This document shows positions 56,726 to 62,304 of a stretch of 62,304 bases of DNA, piece after piece. Source of the DNA: Entophlyctis helioformis. Lineage: Eukaryota; Chytridiomycota; Chytridiomycetes; Chytridiales; Chytriomycetaceae. The position numbers and the translations under genes are program-made. Where the stretch lies: contig JAHLKH010000168.1 in the NCBI GenBank assembly GCA_025526915.1, forward strand, positions 1 through 62,304. Direction: 5' to 3'. The notes under the pieces were generated by a model. That model did not search any database and was not told the DNA's origin. It saw nothing but the letters and a program-made list of their open reading frames with translations. Every line of letters begins with the position of its first letter. The stretch's first letter is position 1.

Positions 56726-59700
56726 TTATCCAGCCAGCATCTCTGTGCTTTGCACTGGTGACTTCTCGCCGTGGTCGAGGAAACACGGCTGACACCACGG
56801 CCGGCCGTCCATCTCGTAAAACACCGTGGCTGACAGGTCCTTGCCACAGCCGCCGCAGCAAAAGTGGTTGAGGTGGTAGAACCTTTGCGGCTGTCCTGCA
56901 ATGAGCACCTCGCCGTCGATGCGCTGGTGGCAGACTTGGCATGTAATGATCGCGTCGCGGTGGTCGATGCAAAACACTTGATCGCCCAGTGTAAAGTGCT
57001 CTTTTCCTGTCAGACCCTGCCCGCATTGCTGTTGCGTCAAGCATCGGCGTGGGTTAGCCACAGCATATGAACAGTACAGCATATGAACGGCATAGTGCGG
57101 CCAGCATAGCAACTCGTCACACTCACGTCACACTTGCGACAAGAGACATGGAACTGCCGTCCATTGACCGTCAGATACTCGGCGTAGATGAGCTCGTTGC
57201 AAACGCCGCACACCAGGCCCTCGCGCCTCAAGAAACACTCGCGACAGACAACGTCGCCGTCCAGCGGAATCAGCGACGTCGTGAGCGCGACTTTGCATAT
57301 GGCGCACGTGAGGCATGCAGGATGGTACCGCTTGCCATCAGCCTCAAACATGGCATCCTGCAGCTCAAGCCCGCACCGCCCACACAAGTTGCCTGCCAGG
57401 ATCTGCTCGCGCTTGGTGACGGTCGCTGACCGGCTGCGGCCCTGTGGGGCACCGTTGGGTGTACCGCCAGTTGGCGTCCCGATGCCTGGATTGCCCATAC
57501 TGCTGGAATCGCTGCCATCGCGCGTGCGCCGTGGCCGCTGGCCGCGCATAAACTTGGCGTTGGCAGCAGCTGATGCCGCTGTGCTGCCCGGGAAAGGCGC
57601 AGAACCCGTTGTTGTGGACATTACATCGGCTCCGGCGAGTGGCGATCCGACAGACGGCGATCCAGCAGCCGCTTTGCTGTTTTCACGTCTCAGGACAGCC
57701 ATGGGTTGGGCGACCTTGCGCTTTCCGCACTTGGTGCACAAGACTTCTGCTGATGCGTTTGTTGCTGGTGCCGTTGTTGCCTGCGGTACATTTGGTGTGC
57801 CTGCGGTCCGCGAGTTTTCTCGATGAACTGCGCGCTGGTCAGACTGTACGCTTGGCTGCACCGCATCAAAAGCGTCACACTCGCAGACATTGTCCAGCCA
57901 CGATCCCTCAAACGCTGGGCTCGACAGTAGCGAGGCCGCAAGAGACGACTCGCCCGACACGTACGAGCCAACCAGCTGAAGCGAGGCTGGCCCTTGCTGG
58001 TCAACGCTTGTTGCGACAGATGACAGACGGCCGGCTTCGTCCACCTCTTCGGTCTGCTGTAGCGGCCCTATCGTTACGGATGGATTGATGGACGCAACGA
58101 GGGGCGTGGATGCAGAGGGACTACCGACCTTGCCTGATGCTGCCGAGGCAATGTTGGACTGCGACTCGCGGCGGCCACGACGTCGGAACGACGGGCTCCC
58201 CGTGCGATCAGGACCTTGCCCTGGAGACGCCTTATCTTGCCCATTCACGCCTTCAGCACCTGACCCGCCCTCGGCAGGCGAGCCGTCAAACAGCAGTTTG
58301 TTGAGGTATCCGAAACTAGAGGCCACCCGCGATGTGATGCTTTCGCGCTTGGATTTCCCCTTGTCGCTGCCAGCAGTGGATCCCGCACCGCCGCCAGTGA
58401 TGGACGCGTCACTTCCAGCGCGGCCAATACGCGGCCCTTCTGTCTGACGCACGCGTTGTAAGGATCGATCGTCAACGCGCTCAACGGAGCGAGCAGCAAC
58501 GGCAGCGTCTTCCAGCGCCATATCATGAAGGTCGTCGCCGGCACTGGATGACCGCATGGCAAGTCGGTCTGGTGCCGCCAAGTGCTGTGATGGTCTGTCA
58601 CGGAACGAGCCGCCAGCCCCGGTCGGCACGGCTAGCGAAGGTCCAGTGGATCCTTGAACAGGCACGATGGACGCAAACGGAACATTGGGCTCGCCCTTGA
58701 CCGTGCCACGCAGGATCGACTCGCGCAAGTCAGTCGAGTGCCTGAAACTGCCGAGCGACGTTCGGATTGATGTCGACGAGCACCGCGTCAGCATGCGGAT
58801 GATTTTCCGTTCATCGTCATCCTCCCTGACCGTGTCGTTTGCAGCACCATCGCTCTGGCCTTCGCTCTCGGTGCCAGAATCGCCAATGACCTCCTGGATG
58901 GCGTCCGAGACATCTTCGTCATAGAACCAGGGCAGGAGACGGGCATCGACGTCGTTGCCTACGCTCTGCTCGCATGCCTTGCGAGACTCTTCGATCTTGG
59001 CGAGCTCGGCAGCCAGTTTCTGCACAGTAATGCTGGACGGATCAGCCGCGAGCATCTTGTCGAGTGACGCGTTGAATATGCCGTGGAGCTCGGCGCACGC
59101 ACGCGCCAGAAGGATGCACTCTTTGGGCACGTTGGCGAACAGCTCATGCAGCGCGATGTTGGGTGGTGGATGGACAAGCGTTGAGCTGGGATCCTTGAGC
59201 AGAGGCTTGTTCTGTGTGCCACAAGCAAGTCAGTTGTCTGCCAATCGGATGCCTGCGTGCGCTCGTATGCAGCTTACTGAAATGGCCTCAATGAACAGCT
59301 TCATGTCTGGAATGCGGCTTCTGAATGAACGGATTCATGGGTGCCATGTACGGCTCCTTTTGTCCAAACTCGACCAGATTGGAGATGTTCTGCAGCGTTT
59401 TGGCAACGAGCAGCAGATTGCGGCCTGCTCGTCCGTCAATCGGCCCTGTCGAGTTGATCAAACGCAGCGCCGCCACAGCAGGTAAGACGCCTGTCCAGCG
59501 GACGCCATGAGGCCAGTCTACTGGATACTTACCGACATCAAGTCCAAAGAGCTTTGGACCAAGCACAGCCGGTGCAAAGAACCGCAAGAAAATGAACCCG
59601 CTGATGGACGTGTATCGGACTGTGTGGTCGCTGCCAAACTTTTTGGTGGCCGTATCTTGCAAGAACCAGAAAAAGTCTTTCAGAGATCTGACATGCCACC

Positions 59701-62304
59701 ATAGCCAGTCAGCCACTGCATTGCCAGCCATTCATGCAAGGCCGGCATACGTAGGGATCTTGTACAGGCTGGCAAAGATGCTGTCAATGACGATCGTGTT
59801 GAAGCGAGTCAGGACGGCAAGATTCTTTGCAGTCTCCTTTTCAGGCTTGTCCGTCTTTTCGATCTTGAGTGGATCAAGCTGCAGTGCACCGTCCGTGGCG
59901 TCAGCGTCAGGGTTTCAATAAACCGGATGAGGGACATGTTGGCATGCCAGATGCACCTCTGCAGACTTGTTGGACTGCACAATCTCGCGAAGGGGGGCTT
60001 CCAGTGCTGCCTTGAGATAGTCTGGCATCCGGACATGGCAAATGTCAGTCGCGCAAAAGTTGAGCAAGATGTATGGATCGCAACTTACTCAGACCAACAT
60101 GCTTCATGAACACGTCAACTGCCTTGGATGCCATCGAGTTGGCTCGAAACAGCGTCTTGGCGTCGGCTGTAAAGGGCTCAATGGTCAGTGAGGGAAAAAT
60201 GCGTCAAGAAGGGAGCCAATGCAAGCGACTTGCATGCTTGCGAGATCTCTTGCGCAATGCATGCCTTGAGGAAGCGGGACCACCGTGCCATTTGACTCAA
60301 ACAAGCGGATCTGAGAGACGGCGGCATTCATGGATCAGTCACAGCCAAGGCAAGCAACAGGTGCGTTGAACAGCTCACCATACAGCGAGCGGCATCCTCT
60401 CGGTCCTGGCTGACTTTGCAAGAATGCATGGCACAAGATAGTCGTCTTCTTTGAAGGATGTTGACAAAATCCTTGTACATCTCGAGCGGGAGGACAATCG
60501 TATCCTGTCGCGCCACATGCAGTCAGCATGCCATCACATGCCATTCACGCAGGACTCTGCCCACCGAGATGCGTATCCTCAAGCGGAGTGCACCTGTGTA
60601 CCAACACCACTGCATCAGGAACAAAGGCGACAGGAAAAGCACGTCACTTCAGGCTAGTCTTACCAACACCACCACAGATAGGGACGACTGAATCCTTGCA
60701 TTTTTGGTGGCACACCATCGAGCAGTCGGAGCACTGCAGATGCGTGCCAATCAGAACGCCGTTGCAGTGTGCACATGCTGAAAAGGTCATTCCTGCTTCA
60801 ACGAACTGGTGTGCCTTTCTGCCTTGGGGCGAAGCGTCTGGCAAACATCGAGGCAGTCAGCATATGGATACCAGGCCATCAATGCTGGTTGAAGCGTGGA
60901 CATACTTGAATCCATCAGATGCAAGCTTTTGACAAGCTCGCGAGGACGGTTGCGCTCTTCTTCTGTCAATGATCGTTTCCGGGCACGCACTGTCTCACAT
61001 TGTTAGCACCCAATCCAGCTTCACGGCTTTGCACTATTCCACCACGTATCACTCACCTCGTCTTTCAAGAGTGCCAGGTCCTATAGCGTCGAGTCACCAG
61101 GGTCAGCAAGGACACGGCTGACCAATCATGACAGCCAGCTTACCAGTCGAGTCAGAGGGCATTGGGTTGAGCGAGTACCATCGCTCTGTTCGCTGTCTCA
61201 GGATGACCGTTTTGAGCGGGATAGCCACCTGACCCAAGAATCCAGTAAAGTCCGATTCAGACGTGCTCTGGTCCCACAGTGAACAATGCAGCTCTTTGTC
61301 TGTAATGTCTGACGCGTTGTACGTGCTGCAGCCCGAGCCAGCACGATGCGCGTTAGACTGGGCAATGCAAGATGCAGGGCGTGGGGAGAGATGTGCACCC
61401 ACAAAAGAATGTTTCTGAAAAGGACGGATTGACTGTGCGAGCCTGCACACGTGTCTGCTGTGTTGATATTGCGTCTGGATCTGGCAGGATGTGAAACACG
61501 GCGTATGGGTTTGGGTAGTCTGGAGACGGAACAAACGGTTAGCCTCTGGCCATCTGCGGATGCCGTGATGCTTGCCATGAGCAGACAGACGTACGCTGGG
61601 CGTCTTTGCATAGAGACCGCGCGCAGACACAATTCGCACAGAAAGCCGTGGACTTGTCGTCTGCGCTTGGGTGGAAAGTGCCTGCAGCGCCGTGAATGCA
61701 ACACGGCTGCCAAGTCAGCATCAGAAGCAGAGGCAGAGGCAGAGGAGCAGAGCAGAGTCTAGCCCATCACGGCACGCACTTGATTCGGATGCGCACTTCG
61801 CCCGTGACTGTGGCAGCGATCCGTGCAGTGCATCAGTCGCGCATCCGACAAATGCATACGTCGACATGCACCTGCACAAACCTGTCAATTCGTTGTCTGC
61901 ATTCTGCAGCATGTACCATTGCTCATCCTCGTTCTTTACGGACGTTTTCGGAAACACAATCTACCACGCACGATATCCATTAGCAACCGACGGTCGCCAT
62001 CGCAGACACAGCACGCATCGCACCTTGCCCAAAGGTCTGTCAATGGTAGATTTGCCGTTGTTCTCGTTCCACACCACAAACTTGAGGTCTCTGAATCCCT
62101 GAACGCTCTCAAAGACAAAGTCTTCAGACTGTGGACAAGAAGGAGACGTGATCGTCAGCCGAGAGTTTGGCTGGCACAGTGCACGAGGCGCATGGCACAA
62201 ACCCAGAACGGCGACGGCGTGTTGTACGATGTATGTGTGCGCGACTCGGTCCCAGCATTGTTGTCGACGCGGACGACACAGTATGGATCGCACGAGCCAT
62301 CTGC
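56726..62304 (-). CDS. C2-C1-RasGAP-LIM signalling protein (5' end outside window)
   Basis: Many exons, minus strand, open at the right edge. In order there are C2-type sequence (LKFVVWNENNGKSTIDRPLG; LHCSLWDQSTSESDFTGFLG with TERWYSLNP) at about 62190-61150; a C1 zinc domain at about 60815-60650 (HQFVEAGMTFSACAHCN then CSDCSMVCHQKC); and RasGAP from about 60460 to 59340 (LFRANSMASKAVDVFMKHVG, FIFLRFFAPAVLGPKLFGL, LLLVAKTLQNISNLVEFGQK). A Ser-rich linker follows (about 59130-57460). Three LIM domains end the protein: CGRCGLELQDAMF; CGVCNELIYAEYL, joined across intron 57029-57126 to QCGQGL; and CQVCHQRIDGEVL. The stop is 56726. RasGAPs switch Ras off. LIM domains bind partners such as cytoskeletal or focal proteins. 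C1 and C2 suggest membrane or lipid recruitment. Confidence 0.8.

Noticed and set aside
1..62304. tRNA or rRNA genes
   Set aside because: No cloverleaf, A/B-box pair or rRNA core sequence was seen. The only tRNA-like segment is the copia primer-binding site.

Overview
The window is eukaryotic nuclear DNA. It is GC-rich and intron-dense, with short introns of about 45-125 nt that have GT..AG or occasional GC..AG ends. The gene content points to a fungus: a Mif2/CENP-C with its C-terminal cupin, an Rcf2-like HIG1 protein, a Pyp1-like HAD phosphatase, Puf6 and pumilio-type PUF proteins, and a Cdc50/Lem3 subunit. A leucine-rich-repeat plus guanylate-kinase (LRGUK-type) gene, a family tied to flagella, together with a Fanzor nuclease, fits an early-diverging zoosporic (chytrid-like) fungus. 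The species is not identified. All exon models were made by hand from splice signals, phase bookkeeping and protein resemblance.

Layout. 0.16-1.1 kb: Rcf2-like mitochondrial gene with an apparent 1-nt frameshift. 1.3-7.5 kb (minus): an unrecognised gene of about 1,503 codons, most of it seven head-to-tail 779-bp units, each carrying the same three exons and introns. 8.0-10.6 kb: Puf6. 10.7-13.0 kb (minus): membrane RING-H2 protein. 13.3-14.4 kb (minus): HAD phosphatase. 15.4-22.2 kb: very long CaMKK/Sak1-Ssp1-type kinase. 22.4-25.9 kb: pumilio-family PUF protein.

26.2-33.5 kb (minus) is the most unusual part. An intron-rich Fanzor (eukaryotic TnpB) gene with complete RuvC residues and zinc ribbon lies directly downstream of, and in frame with, a divergent FEN1/XPG-type nuclease gene. 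Only one TGA and 9 nt separate the FEN-type frame from the Fanzor start, and one frame change interrupts the FEN-type part. This may be a (now broken) FEN-Fanzor fusion or a two-nuclease mobile cassette. 33.5-36.1 kb holds fragmentary, apparently decayed coding sequence and ends in a five-copy CCAAT-box array.

36.5-38.8 kb: LRGUK-type protein. 39.0-43.1 kb: Mif2/CENP-C. 43.2-43.6 kb (minus): acylphosphatase. 43.7-52.8 kb (minus): a long coiled-coil gene whose last exon is split by a Ty1/copia element (44175-49043) with identical 150-bp LTRs and a 5-bp target duplication. Removing the element and one duplication restores the host frame. 53.0-55.1 kb (minus): Cdc50/Lem3 with three apparent frameshifts. 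55.5-56.5 kb: sugar-phosphate isomerase/epimerase-like TIM barrel. 56.7 kb to the right edge (minus, 5' end missing): a C2-C1-RasGAP protein with three C-terminal LIM domains.

The genes do not form one pathway. Themes are RNA binding (two PUF-family genes), signalling (CaMKK-like kinase, RasGAP-LIM), kinetochore (Mif2), membrane lipid flipping (Cdc50) and mobile nucleases. A roughly 105-bp module with paired CACGTG boxes lies at the same distance upstream of the phosphatase and Cdc50 genes, suggesting shared regulation.
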